Assembly: GCA_947039275.1 (NCBI GenBank)
Contig: CAMQYL010000006.1
Location: 1-64,000, forward strand
Length of the DNA stretch: 64,000 bases
Reading direction: 5' to 3'
From: Amulumruptor sp947039275
GTDB lineage: Bacteria > Bacteroidota > Bacteroidia > Bacteroidales > Muribaculaceae
Part shown: positions 26,410 to 35,811 of the stretch, one piece after another
Numbering within the stretch: position 1 is the stretch's first letter
Layout: the number at the start of each line of letters is the position of its first letter
The notes under the pieces: model-generated
Databases searched by the model: none
What the model saw: only the letters and a program-made list of their open reading frames with translations
Told to the model about the DNA's origin: nothing
Program-made: the position numbers and the translations under genes

Positions 26410-26775
26410 TCAGAGCACCTCGGGTGCGAGTGACACGATCTTCATGTTGGTGGCGCGGAGTTCGCGTGCCACGGGACCGAAGATACGGGTTCCGCGGAGC
26501 TCGCCGGCGTTGTTGAGCAGGACGCAGGCGTTGTCGTCGAAACGGATGTATGATCCGTCGGGACGGCGCACTTCCTTCTTGGTGCGGACCACTACAGCCT
26601 TGCTGACGGTGCCCTTCTTTACATCGCTTGAGGGAATCACACTCTTGACGCTCACTACGATGATATCGCCTACCGAAGCATAACGGCGACCTGTACCACC
26701 GAGCACGTGGATGCAGAGTGCTTCCTTGGCGCCGCTGTTGTCAGCGACTGTTAATCGGCTTTCTGTCTGTATCAT
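26410..26775 (-). CDS. rplN: 50S ribosomal protein L14
   Basis: Forms an inter-subunit bridge with 16S rRNA. It starts MIQTESRLTVADNSGAKEAL and has RPDGSYIRFDDNACVLLN and GTRIFGPVARELR. 121 aa, the usual size. Confidence 0.98.
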   Translation of the reverse strand: MIQTESRLTVADNSGAKEALCIHVLGGTGRRYASVGDIIVVSVKSVIPSSDVKKGTVSKAVVVRTKKEVRRPDGSYIRFDDNACVLLNNAGELRGTRIFGPVARELRATNMKIVSLAPEVL

Positions 26776-26794
26776 GATGTCTGAGGGTGTGGGG

Positions 26795-27055
26795 TTATTT
26801 CACTTTTTCGATGATTTCTACTAAGCGCCATCTTTTGGTGGCAGAGAGGGGACGTGTCTCCATCAGGCGCACTTTGTCGCCGATGCTGCACTCGTTCTTC
26901 TCGTCGTGAGCGTGGTACTTCTTGGTCTTGTTGACAAACTTGCCATAGATGGGGTGCTTCTCCTTGTATTTCACTGTAACAGTGATGGTTTTGTCACCCT
27001 TGTTTGACGACACGACCCCGATGCGCTCTTTGCGGAGGTTTCTTTTTTCTTCCAT
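26795..27055 (-). CDS. rpsQ: 30S ribosomal protein S17
   Basis: Primary 16S rRNA binder, OB-fold. RKERIGVVSSNKGDKTITVTV and KYHAHDEKNECSIGDKVRLMETRPLS are typical. 86 aa. Confidence 0.98.
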   Translation of the reverse strand: MEEKRNLRKERIGVVSSNKGDKTITVTVKYKEKHPIYGKFVNKTKKYHAHDEKNECSIGDKVRLMETRPLSATKRWRLVEIIEKVK

Positions 27056-27080
27056 AGTGTTGCTGGGTCAGTTTCGTTGG

Positions 27081-27278
27081 TTACTTATTGTTGAGTTCAC
27101 GCATGCGGAGCTCTGTCTTGACGCGGGCGATGTCACGGCGGTCAGCGGTGATCTTGGCGGGGTTGTCGACAGGCGAGATAGCGTGGTTGATCTTGAGCTG
27201 GCGGTAGTCTTTCTCCATCTCGACGAGGCGTGCCTGGAGGTCGGCGGTTGCCATTTCCTTGATTTCTTGTTTCTTCAT
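27081..27278 (-). CDS. rpmC: 50S ribosomal protein L29
   Basis: Small helical protein at the tunnel exit, where trigger factor and SRP dock beside L23. 65 aa with LQARLVEMEKDYRQLKINHA and the C-terminal RRDIARVKTELRMRE. It lies 6 nt after rplP. Confidence 0.97.
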   Translation of the reverse strand: MKKQEIKEMATADLQARLVEMEKDYRQLKINHAISPVDNPAKITADRRDIARVKTELRMRELNNK

Positions 27279-27284
27279 GACGGA

Positions 27285-27716
27285 TCAGACGTTTTGTGTG
27301 GGGTCGTAGTCACGACGTACGATGAACTTGGTGGTGACGGGGAGCTTCTGGGCAGCGAGGCGGAGAGCTTCTTTAGCCACTTCGAAGGGTACACCCTCGA
27401 CTTCGAGGATTATGCGTCCGGGAGTCACAGGAGCCACGAAACCTTCGGGCGAACCTTTACCTTTACCCATGCGGACTTCGGCAGGCTTCTTGGTGATGGG
27501 CTTGTCCGGGAAAATGCGGATCCAGATCTGGCCCTGACGCTGCATGTAACGTGTCACGGCGATACGGGCAGCCTCGATCTGGCGGCCGGTAATCCATTTT
27601 GACTCGAGAGTCTTTATGCCGAACGAACCGAAAGCCAGCTGGTTGCCGCGCTGGGCATTACCCTTCATGCGGCCCTTCTGCGAGCGACGGAACTTGGTTT
27701 TTTTAGGTTGTAACAT
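27285..27716 (-). CDS. rplP: 50S ribosomal protein L16
   Basis: Binds near the peptidyl-transferase centre and the A-site tRNA. It starts MLQPKKTKFRRSQKGRMKGN. GRQIEAARIAVTRYMQRQGQ and MGKGKGSPEGFVAPVTPGR are signature stretches. 143 aa. Confidence 0.98.
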   Translation of the reverse strand: MLQPKKTKFRRSQKGRMKGNAQRGNQLAFGSFGIKTLESKWITGRQIEAARIAVTRYMQRQGQIWIRIFPDKPITKKPAEVRMGKGKGSPEGFVAPVTPGRIILEVEGVPFEVAKEALRLAAQKLPVTTKFIVRRDYDPTQNV

Positions 27717-27768
27717 TGTTGTTGCGTTTAATTAACAGTGTTGGGAATGATGTTGGGTAATGATTCGC

Positions 27769-28512
27769 TCAACGGTTGCCACCCTGGTTGTTACGGGGCT
27801 TGCGGAAGCCACCGCGACGGGGTGCACGCTCGCCAGAGGGACGGCTCTCGCGCTGGTTGGCAGTGAACTGGGGAGCCAGGTCACGCTTGCCATACACTTC
27901 ACCGCGGCAGATCCATACCTTCACGCCTACGACACCTACCTTGGTGTGCGCCTCTACGAGAGCGTAGTCGATGTCGGCACGGAGAGTGTGGAGGGGTGTG
28001 CGGCCTTCCTTGAACATCTCGCTACGAGCCATTTCGGCGCCGTTGAGACGTCCGCTGACCTGAATCTTGATGCCCTCGGCACCGGCGCGCATTGTGCTGG
28101 CTACTGCCATCTTGACTGCACGGCGGTAAGCTATCTTGCCTTCGATCTGGCGGGCGATGTTGGCTGCCACAATCTGGGCGTCGAGCTCGGGACGCTTCAC
28201 CTCGTAGATGTTGATCTGCACATCCTTGTCGGTGATCTTCTTGAGCTCTTCCTTGAGCTTGTCGACTTCAGCGCCGCCCTTGCCGATGATGAGTCCGGGG
28301 CGAGAAGTGCACACGGTGATAGTGATGAGTTTGAGTGTACGTTCGATGACGATGCGTGAAACGCTTGATTTGGCAAGACGCACATCGAGATACTTGCGGA
28401 GCTTGGAGTCCTCAAGCAGCGTATCGCCATAGTTTTTGCCACCAAACCAGTTGCTGTCCCAGCCGCGGATCACGCCGAGGCGGTTGCTGATTGGATTAAC
28501 TTTTTGTCCCAT
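27769..28512 (-). CDS. rpsC: 30S ribosomal protein S3 with Arg/Gly-rich tail
   Basis: Lines the mRNA entry channel. A KH domain (RPGLIIGKGGAEVDKLKEEL) is followed by the C-terminal domain with GVKVWICRGEVYG. Residues about 222-247 form an added tail rich in Arg, Gly and Pro. 247 aa. Confidence 0.98.
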   Translation of the reverse strand: MGQKVNPISNRLGVIRGWDSNWFGGKNYGDTLLEDSKLRKYLDVRLAKSSVSRIVIERTLKLITITVCTSRPGLIIGKGGAEVDKLKEELKKITDKDVQINIYEVKRPELDAQIVAANIARQIEGKIAYRRAVKMAVASTMRAGAEGIKIQVSGRLNGAEMARSEMFKEGRTPLHTLRADIDYALVEAHTKVGVVGVKVWICRGEVYGKRDLAPQFTANQRESRPSGERAPRRGGFRKPRNNQGGNR

Positions 28513-28521
28513 GATGGTGTC

Positions 28522-28935
28522 TTATGCCTTTTTAGATTTTTTGTTTTCGATTGAGTCCACCACGAGAGTCACGTGGTTAGCGCGCTTGCGGATGCGGTAT
28601 CCGCGGCCCTGGGGGGCTGGACGGAGGCGCTTGAGCATAGGCGCGGGGTTGACGAATATGGTGGAGATGAAGAGCTCGCCGCTCTCTGCCTTGCGGTCGT
28701 TTTTGGCTTCCCAGTTAGCCACGGCAGAGCGGAGGCATTTCTCGAGGCGCGCTGCGGCTTCTTTGTTGGAGAACTTCAGGACGCCGAGAGCTTTGAACAC
28801 CTCCATGCCGCGCACCATGTCAGCGACGAGGCGCATTTTGCGGGGCGACGAGGGGATGTTGGTCAGCTTGGCGAAAGATACCTGACGGCGCTCTTCCTTC
28901 ATTTTGTTGGCTGAAAGTCTTTTTCTTGCACCCAT
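28522..28935 (-). CDS. rplV: 50S ribosomal protein L22
   Basis: Lines the exit tunnel at its constriction. The N-terminus is slightly long. SPRKMRLVADMVRGM and the loop segment RLRPAPQGRGYRIRKRANHVTLVV are diagnostic. 137 aa. Confidence 0.98.
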   Translation of the reverse strand: MGARKRLSANKMKEERRQVSFAKLTNIPSSPRKMRLVADMVRGMEVFKALGVLKFSNKEAAARLEKCLRSAVANWEAKNDRKAESGELFISTIFVNPAPMLKRLRPAPQGRGYRIRKRANHVTLVVDSIENKKSKKA

Positions 28936-28996
28936 TTTATTTAGATGTCTTGCTTGTTTTTAACTTGATTATAAAGTAGTCGGCTCGCGGCGCGGT

Positions 28997-29266
28997 TTAT
29001 TTTTTCTTGTTGCCGGCGTGACCACGGAAGGTACGTGTGGGAGCAAATTCGCCCAGCTTGTGGCCTACCATGTTCTCGGTAACATAGACAGGGATAAACT
29101 TATTGCCGTTGTGGACAGCGAAAGTGTGTCCAACGAAGTCAGGTGAAATCATCGAAGCGCGTGACCAGGTCTTGATGACCGATTTCTTGCCGCTTTCTTC
29201 CATGGCTGCCACCTTCTTCTCAAGCTTGACGCTGATAAACGGGCCTTTTTTTAATGAACGACTCAT
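28997..29266 (-). CDS. rpsS: 30S ribosomal protein S19
   Basis: Head protein that forms a complex with S13. It starts MSRSLKKGPFISVKLEKK. TWSRASMISPDFVGHTFAVHNG and LGEFAPTRTFRGH are typical. 89 aa. Confidence 0.98.
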   Translation of the reverse strand: MSRSLKKGPFISVKLEKKVAAMEESGKKSVIKTWSRASMISPDFVGHTFAVHNGNKFIPVYVTENMVGHKLGEFAPTRTFRGHAGNKKK

Positions 29267-29305
29267 AGTGTGGTACGTTGTGAATGAGAGTTAAGTGAAA
29301 GTGGA

Positions 29306-30133
29306 TTACTTCTTGCGGCGCTCGATAATGTACTTCGAACTCTGCTTCTTGGGCGCGCGAGTCTTGAGACCCTTCGAGTAGAGACCCTTGCGTGAGCGGG
29401 GATGTCCACCTGAAGCACGGCCTTCGCCACCACCCATGGGGTGATCGACAGGGTTCATGACTACGCCGCGGTTGCGGGGACGGCGACCGAGCCAGCGAGA
29501 ACGGCCGGCTTTGCCGGAACGCTCGAGCGAGTGCTCAGAGTTGCCTACGACACCTACCGTAGCCTTGCATGTGGCGAGGATGCGGCGGGTTTCGCCTGAA
29601 GGAAGTTTCACGATCACATAATCGCCTTCACGAGATACGAGCTGGGCGAATGTGCCGGCAGAGCGTGCCATGAAAGCTCCCTGACCGGGACGCAGCTCGA
29701 TGTTGTGGATGAGGGTACCTACGGGGATGTTTGCCAGAGGAAGGGCGTTGCCTACCTCAGGGGCTGCATCGGGACCGCTCACTACGGTGGTTCCTACCTG
29801 GAGGCCGTTGGGTGCGATGATGTAAGCTTTAGCTCCGTCTACGTAGTAAAGGAGGGCGATGCGAGCCGAACGGTTAGGATCGTACTCGATCGACTTTACT
29901 ACTGCGGGTACACCGTCTTTCGTTCGCTTGAAGTCAATCATACGGTAACGGCGCTTGTGACCGCCGCCACGGTAACGTGTGGTGAGGTGGCCTTCGGCGT
30001 TTCGGCCACCGGTTGACTTCCGTCCGACCGTAAGAGATTTCTCTGGTGTGGTAGCAGTGATTACGCCTTTGAACACACCAATAACTTTGTGTCTCTGCCC
30101 CGGTGTTGTGGGCTTGAATTTTCTTACTGCCAT
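29306..30133 (-). CDS. rplB: 50S ribosomal protein L2
   Basis: Core protein needed for peptidyl-transferase activity and subunit joining. It contains GRNAEGHLTTRYRGGGHKRRYR, RPGQGAFMARSAGTFAQ and the active-site loop VMNPVDHPMGGGEGR with its conserved His. 275 aa. Confidence 0.98.
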   Translation of the reverse strand: MAVRKFKPTTPGQRHKVIGVFKGVITATTPEKSLTVGRKSTGGRNAEGHLTTRYRGGGHKRRYRMIDFKRTKDGVPAVVKSIEYDPNRSARIALLYYVDGAKAYIIAPNGLQVGTTVVSGPDAAPEVGNALPLANIPVGTLIHNIELRPGQGAFMARSAGTFAQLVSREGDYVIVKLPSGETRRILATCKATVGVVGNSEHSLERSGKAGRSRWLGRRPRNRGVVMNPVDHPMGGGEGRASGGHPRSRKGLYSKGLKTRAPKKQSSKYIIERRKK

Positions 30134-30142
30134 TGTCGTTTA

Positions 30143-30433
30143 TCAGATGTTGCTATAGAAATCGATTGTTTCACCTTCGGCGAGGGTCACGATGGCTTTC
30201 TTGTAAGCCTCGGTCTTGCCGCGGAGCAGCCCGGAACGAGTCCAGCGTGAGCGGTTTTTGCCGCGCTGCTGCATGGTGTTGACTGCTTCAACCTTGACGC
30301 CGTAAAGCTCCTCGACCAGTGATTTGATCTGGTGCTTGTTGGCTTCGGGAGAAACACGGAAAGTGTAGCGGTTGAGCTTCTCCTGAAGCTTGGTCGCCTT
30401 CTCTGTGACGATGGGTGTTATCTGGATATCCAT
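30143..30433 (-). CDS. rplW: 50S ribosomal protein L23
   Basis: Tunnel-exit protein that docks SRP and trigger factor. ITPIVTEKATKLQEKLNRYTF opens the protein; the VKVEAVNTM and rRNA-binding segments follow. 96 aa. Confidence 0.97.
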   Translation of the reverse strand: MDIQITPIVTEKATKLQEKLNRYTFRVSPEANKHQIKSLVEELYGVKVEAVNTMQQRGKNRSRWTRSGLLRGKTEAYKKAIVTLAEGETIDFYSNI

Positions 30434-30456
30434 TGTATATGAGTTCCTCCTGGGGG

Positions 30457-31077
30457 TTAAAGATTATTGATTACTTCAAGGCCGCCTTCGGTCAGAAGGA
30501 TGGCGTTAGAGTTCATGACTGCGTAGGTGTTGAGGTCGCAGGCACGCATTACGCGGGCGTTGGGCACGTTGCGCACTGAGAGTGCCACGTTGCGCTCGAT
30601 GCTCTCAACCACGAGGAGAACTTTCTTGCCTTCGGCTTCGAGGTTCTGGGCGAGCTTGATGAAGTCCTTGGTCTTGGGAGCTTCGAACGAGAAGTTCTCC
30701 ACTACCTTGATCATGTTGTCCTGCACCTTGTAGGTCAGGGCTGACTTGCGTGCCAGATCCTTTACTTTCTTATTCAACTTAAAGCGGTAGTCGCGGGGAC
30801 GGGGACCGAATACACGGGCACCGCCTGAGAGCAGGGGCGAGTTGATGTCGCCGATACGTGCGCCGCCGCCGCCTTTCTGCTTGTGGAGCTTGCGGGTAGA
30901 GCCTGACATCTCAGAGCGTTCCTTGCTCTTAGCTGTGCCCTGACGCTGGTTGGCGAGAAATTGCTTTACATCAAGATATACGGCGTGCTCGTTGGCTTCT
31001 ACTGCAAATACCTCATCGTTGAGGGTGGCTTTGCGGCCTGTGTCTTTTCCTTCAATGTTGTATATTGCGAGTTCCAT
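30457..31077 (-). CDS. rplD: 50S ribosomal protein L4
   Basis: Tunnel-constriction protein; in E. coli it also represses the S10 operon. The tunnel loop region shows GSTRKLHKQKGGGGARIGD, followed by GGARVFGPRPRDYRFKLN. 206 aa. Its ATG shares one base with the stop of rplC. Confidence 0.98.
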   Translation of the reverse strand: MELAIYNIEGKDTGRKATLNDEVFAVEANEHAVYLDVKQFLANQRQGTAKSKERSEMSGSTRKLHKQKGGGGARIGDINSPLLSGGARVFGPRPRDYRFKLNKKVKDLARKSALTYKVQDNMIKVVENFSFEAPKTKDFIKLAQNLEAEGKKVLLVVESIERNVALSVRNVPNARVMRACDLNTYAVMNSNAILLTEGGLEVINNL

Positions 31078-31694
31078 TATTTTTCGATTAAGACGATTGA
31101 ACCTTTACTTCCGGGCACTGAACCTTTGATGACGAGAATATTCTGCTCGGGCATCACCTTGATGACCTGGAGGTTTTGAACTGTCACACGCTTGTTGCCT
31201 GTCTGGCCAGCCATGCGCATGCCTTTGAACACTTTTGCGGGGTAAGAGCAGGCACCGATAGAACCGGGGGCGCGGAGACGGTTGTGCTGGCCGTGGGTCG
31301 ACTGGCCTACGCCGCCGAAACCGTGGCGCTTCACTACGCCCTGGAAGCCTTTACCTTTGCTGATGCCGACGATGTCCACGAAGTCGCTCTCGCTGAAGAG
31401 GTCGACGTTGATGGTATCGCCGAGCTTGTGCTCGCCGTCAAATCCTTTGAACTCGGCCAAGTATCGCTGCGGGGCCACACCAGCCTTCTTGAAGTGTCCC
31501 TGTTCGGGACGGGTGGTGTGTTTCTCCTTCTTCTCGGTGAAACCGAGCTGGAGAGCGTCATAACCGTCGGTGTCGGCGGTCTTGACCTGAGTGACCACGC
31601 AAGGACCTACTTCGATAACAGTGCACGGCACGTTGCGGCCGTCGGCACTGAAAACGGATGTCATTCCGATTTTCTTTCCTAATAATCCTGGCAT
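31077..31694 (-). CDS. rplC: 50S ribosomal protein L3
   Basis: Early-assembly protein reaching the peptidyl-transferase centre. It starts MPGLLGKKIGMTSVF. The central loop GKGFQGVVKRHGFGGVGQSTHGQ contains the Gln methylated in E. coli L3. 205 aa. Confidence 0.98.
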   Translation of the reverse strand: MPGLLGKKIGMTSVFSADGRNVPCTVIEVGPCVVTQVKTADTDGYDALQLGFTEKKEKHTTRPEQGHFKKAGVAPQRYLAEFKGFDGEHKLGDTINVDLFSESDFVDIVGISKGKGFQGVVKRHGFGGVGQSTHGQHNRLRAPGSIGACSYPAKVFKGMRMAGQTGNKRVTVQNLQVIKVMPEQNILVIKGSVPGSKGSIVLIEK

Positions 31695-31751
31695 TTCTTT
31701 AGTTAATTTGATTCTTTGATTGGAATTTTTTTAAGTAACGGTAACAGTGTC

Positions 31752-32057
31752 TCAGACCTTGATTTCAACCTCAACACCGCTGGGAAGCTCGAGCTTCATG
31801 AGGGCGTCTACAGTCTTGGCTGAAGAGTTGTAGATGTCAATGAGACGCTTGAAAGCTGAAAGCTGGAACTGCTCGCGGCTCTTCTTGTTGACGAAAGTCG
31901 AGCGGTTAACTGTGAAGATGCGCTTGTGAGTAGGCAGGGGTATGGGACCCGAGATTACCGCACCAGTCGATTTCACGGTCTTGACGATCTTCTCAGCCGA
32001 TTTGTCGACGAGGTTGTAGTCGTAAGACTTGAGTTTGATTCTGATTTTCTGGCTCAT
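31752..32057 (-). CDS. rpsJ: 30S ribosomal protein S10
   Basis: Head protein and, as NusE, a transcription antitermination partner of NusB. IRIKLKSYDYNLVDKSAEKIV and GPIPLPTHKRIFTVNRSTFVNKKSREQF are typical. 101 aa. It follows fusA directly by 24 nt, without the tuf gene found here in E. coli. Confidence 0.98.
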   Translation of the reverse strand: MSQKIRIKLKSYDYNLVDKSAEKIVKTVKSTGAVISGPIPLPTHKRIFTVNRSTFVNKKSREQFQLSAFKRLIDIYNSSAKTVDALMKLELPSGVEVEIKV

Positions 32058-32081
32058 ATTTAGTTGAATGAAAGTATTTGC

Positions 32082-34208
<2,127 letters not shown>

Positions 34209-34297
34209 TTTAAAAAGGGAATCGTTGTTTTGGGTATATTATCAATGATGGTTTCAGCCTACTTGCTTAAGCACATTTGATGAATACTGTCTGTTTA

Positions 34298-34774
34298 TCA
34301 GAAGCGGAAGTGGGCGAAAGCACGGTTTGCCTCAGCCATCTTGTGCATGTCTTCCTTGCGCTTGTATGCGCCACCCTGTTCGTTGTAGGCGTCTACGATT
34401 TCCGCAGCGAGCTTGTCAGCCATAGTCTTGCCGCCGCGCTTGCGGGCGTAGAGGATAAGGTTTTTCATTGATATCGATTCCTTGCGGTCCGGACGGATTT
34501 CGGTGGGGACCTGGAAGGTTGCACCGCCTACACGGCGAGACTTAACCTCCACCTGAGGAGTGATATTCTCGAGAGCTTTCATCCAGATTTCCAGAGGAGT
34601 CTTCTCCTCGTTGGGAAGCTTGGATTTCACGATGTCAAGCGATGAGTAGAATATGGTGTAGCTTGTCGACTTCTTGCCGTCATACATGAGGTGGTTTACA
34701 AACTTTGACACTCGTACATCGTGGAAAACGGGATCGGGGAGAACCACCCGTTTCTTAGGCTTAGCTTTTCTCAT
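34298..34774 (-). CDS. rpsG: 30S ribosomal protein S7
   Basis: Head-nucleating 16S rRNA binder at the E site; it represses the str operon in E. coli. MRKAKPKKRVVLPDPVFHDVRVSKFVNHLM and RVGGATFQVPTEIRPDRK are diagnostic. 158 aa. Confidence 0.98.
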   Translation of the reverse strand: MRKAKPKKRVVLPDPVFHDVRVSKFVNHLMYDGKKSTSYTIFYSSLDIVKSKLPNEEKTPLEIWMKALENITPQVEVKSRRVGGATFQVPTEIRPDRKESISMKNLILYARKRGGKTMADKLAAEIVDAYNEQGGAYKRKEDMHKMAEANRAFAHFRF

Positions 34775-35023
34775 TGTGAGTTTTGCGTAGTTTTATCGTT
34801 TTAAGAGCTTCTTGGTTGCTGTCATCTTCATCTTCAACGCTGAGGTCCTCTGACCGGCGTTTACTCAACCGTGATATGTTAGCCTTCCAAAAACCTCGGT
34901 AAAACGAGATGTTTTACTTTGATTTTTATTAGTTTGCGCCGCTTCTGTCATCATGGCTCGCCGGCGGCACGGGAGCTTTGTAAGGAAAAGTGGTTATGAC
35001 CTCGTGGTCAGGCGTAACGGTGA
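34775..35023 (-). other. 249-bp spacer between rpsL and rpsG
   Basis: No ORF. It contains a perfect 7-bp hairpin, GTAAAAC-GAGAT-GTTTTAC (34899-34917). In E. coli the rpsL-rpsG spacer holds the S7 repressor site. The same position here makes such a role plausible, but I see no conserved S7-site sequence. Confidence 0.45.
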
Positions 35024-35404
35024 TTACTTGGACGCCTTAGGACGCTTGGCACCGTATTTCGAACGACGCTGGGTGCGATCCTTCACGCCGCTTGTATCGA
35101 GAGTACCACGCACGATGTGGTAACGCACACCGGGGAGATCCTTGACACGACCGCCGCGCACGAGCACGATAGAGTGCTCCTGAAGGTTGTGACCTTCACC
35201 GGGGATGTAGCTGTTGACTTCCTTGCCGTTTGTGAGGCGGACACGAGCCACCTTACGCATAGCCGAGTTAGGCTTTTTGGGGGTGGTGGTGTAGACGCGC
35301 ACGCAAACGCCACGGCGCTGGGGGCATGAATCGAGGGCGGGCGACTTGCTCTTGTCCTCAAGTGCCACGCGACCTTTCCTTACTAACTGCTGAATTGTAG
35401 GCAT
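35024..35404 (-). CDS. rpsL: 30S ribosomal protein S12
   Basis: Decoding-centre protein. TTPKKPNSAMRKVARVRL and RGGRVKDLPGVRYHIVRG carry the two Lys residues whose replacement gives streptomycin resistance in other bacteria. Both are Lys here (wild type). 126 aa. It is the first gene of the array, about 145 nt after its promoter. Confidence 0.98.
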   Translation of the reverse strand: MPTIQQLVRKGRVALEDKSKSPALDSCPQRRGVCVRVYTTTPKKPNSAMRKVARVRLTNGKEVNSYIPGEGHNLQEHSIVLVRGGRVKDLPGVRYHIVRGTLDTSGVKDRTQRRSKYGAKRPKASK

Positions 35405-35555
35405 ATTAGTCTCTTTTGTTGCTTAATAGATGATTGTTATTTCGTTTTGATCGATTCTTTTCCTATGCGGTCAAACGACACATAATCTGCGCCGTCCGTC
35501 CTGACTGACAACCAGTTAGAGGCGAATCGGAGCAACACGTGCCTATTTTTCCGAT

Positions 35556-35588
35556 GCAAAGGTACAACATATTTTTCTAAAAATCAAA
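35556..35588 (-). promoter_or_regulatory. Promoter of the str-S10-spc-alpha ribosomal array
   Basis: On the minus strand: TTTG (35588-35585), a 20-nt spacer, then TACCTTTGC (35564-35556). This is a full consensus match. The leader to the rpsL ATG is about 145 nt. It is the only clear promoter I found for the roughly 19 kb of ribosomal genes; the remaining upstream sequence to 35711 shows no other feature. Confidence 0.85.
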
Positions 35589-35711
35589 CACTTTGCACTT
35601 TTTTGACGCTTTTTATCACCGCCTCGCCGTCACCATTTTTCAACATCTGCATTCAAGATATTTCACGATTACATCAGCCTCTACGTAAGTTCATTTTGCG
35701 AACAGACTGGC

Positions 35712-35773
35712 AAATAAAACGAGAGTGTTGCAAACCCCGGGAATATGTATACCCCGAGCTTTGCAACACCCTC
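35712..35773 (-). terminator. Terminator of the C10 protease gene
   Basis: A long imperfect stem of GAGAGTGTTGCAAA (35721-35734) against TTTGCAACACCCTC (35760-35773). On the minus strand CGTTTTATTTG follows. It lies 39 nt after the protease stop codon. Confidence 0.8.
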
Positions 35774-35811
35774 ATTCATCGGGAATCCCGAAGGCTCCAA
35801 GCAATCAGGAA

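Noticed and set aside
32058..32081. Missing tuf gene between fusA and rpsJ as a possible deletion
   Set aside because: The 24-nt junction is clean, and a separate location of tuf is common in Bacteroidota, so this is not evidence of loss.
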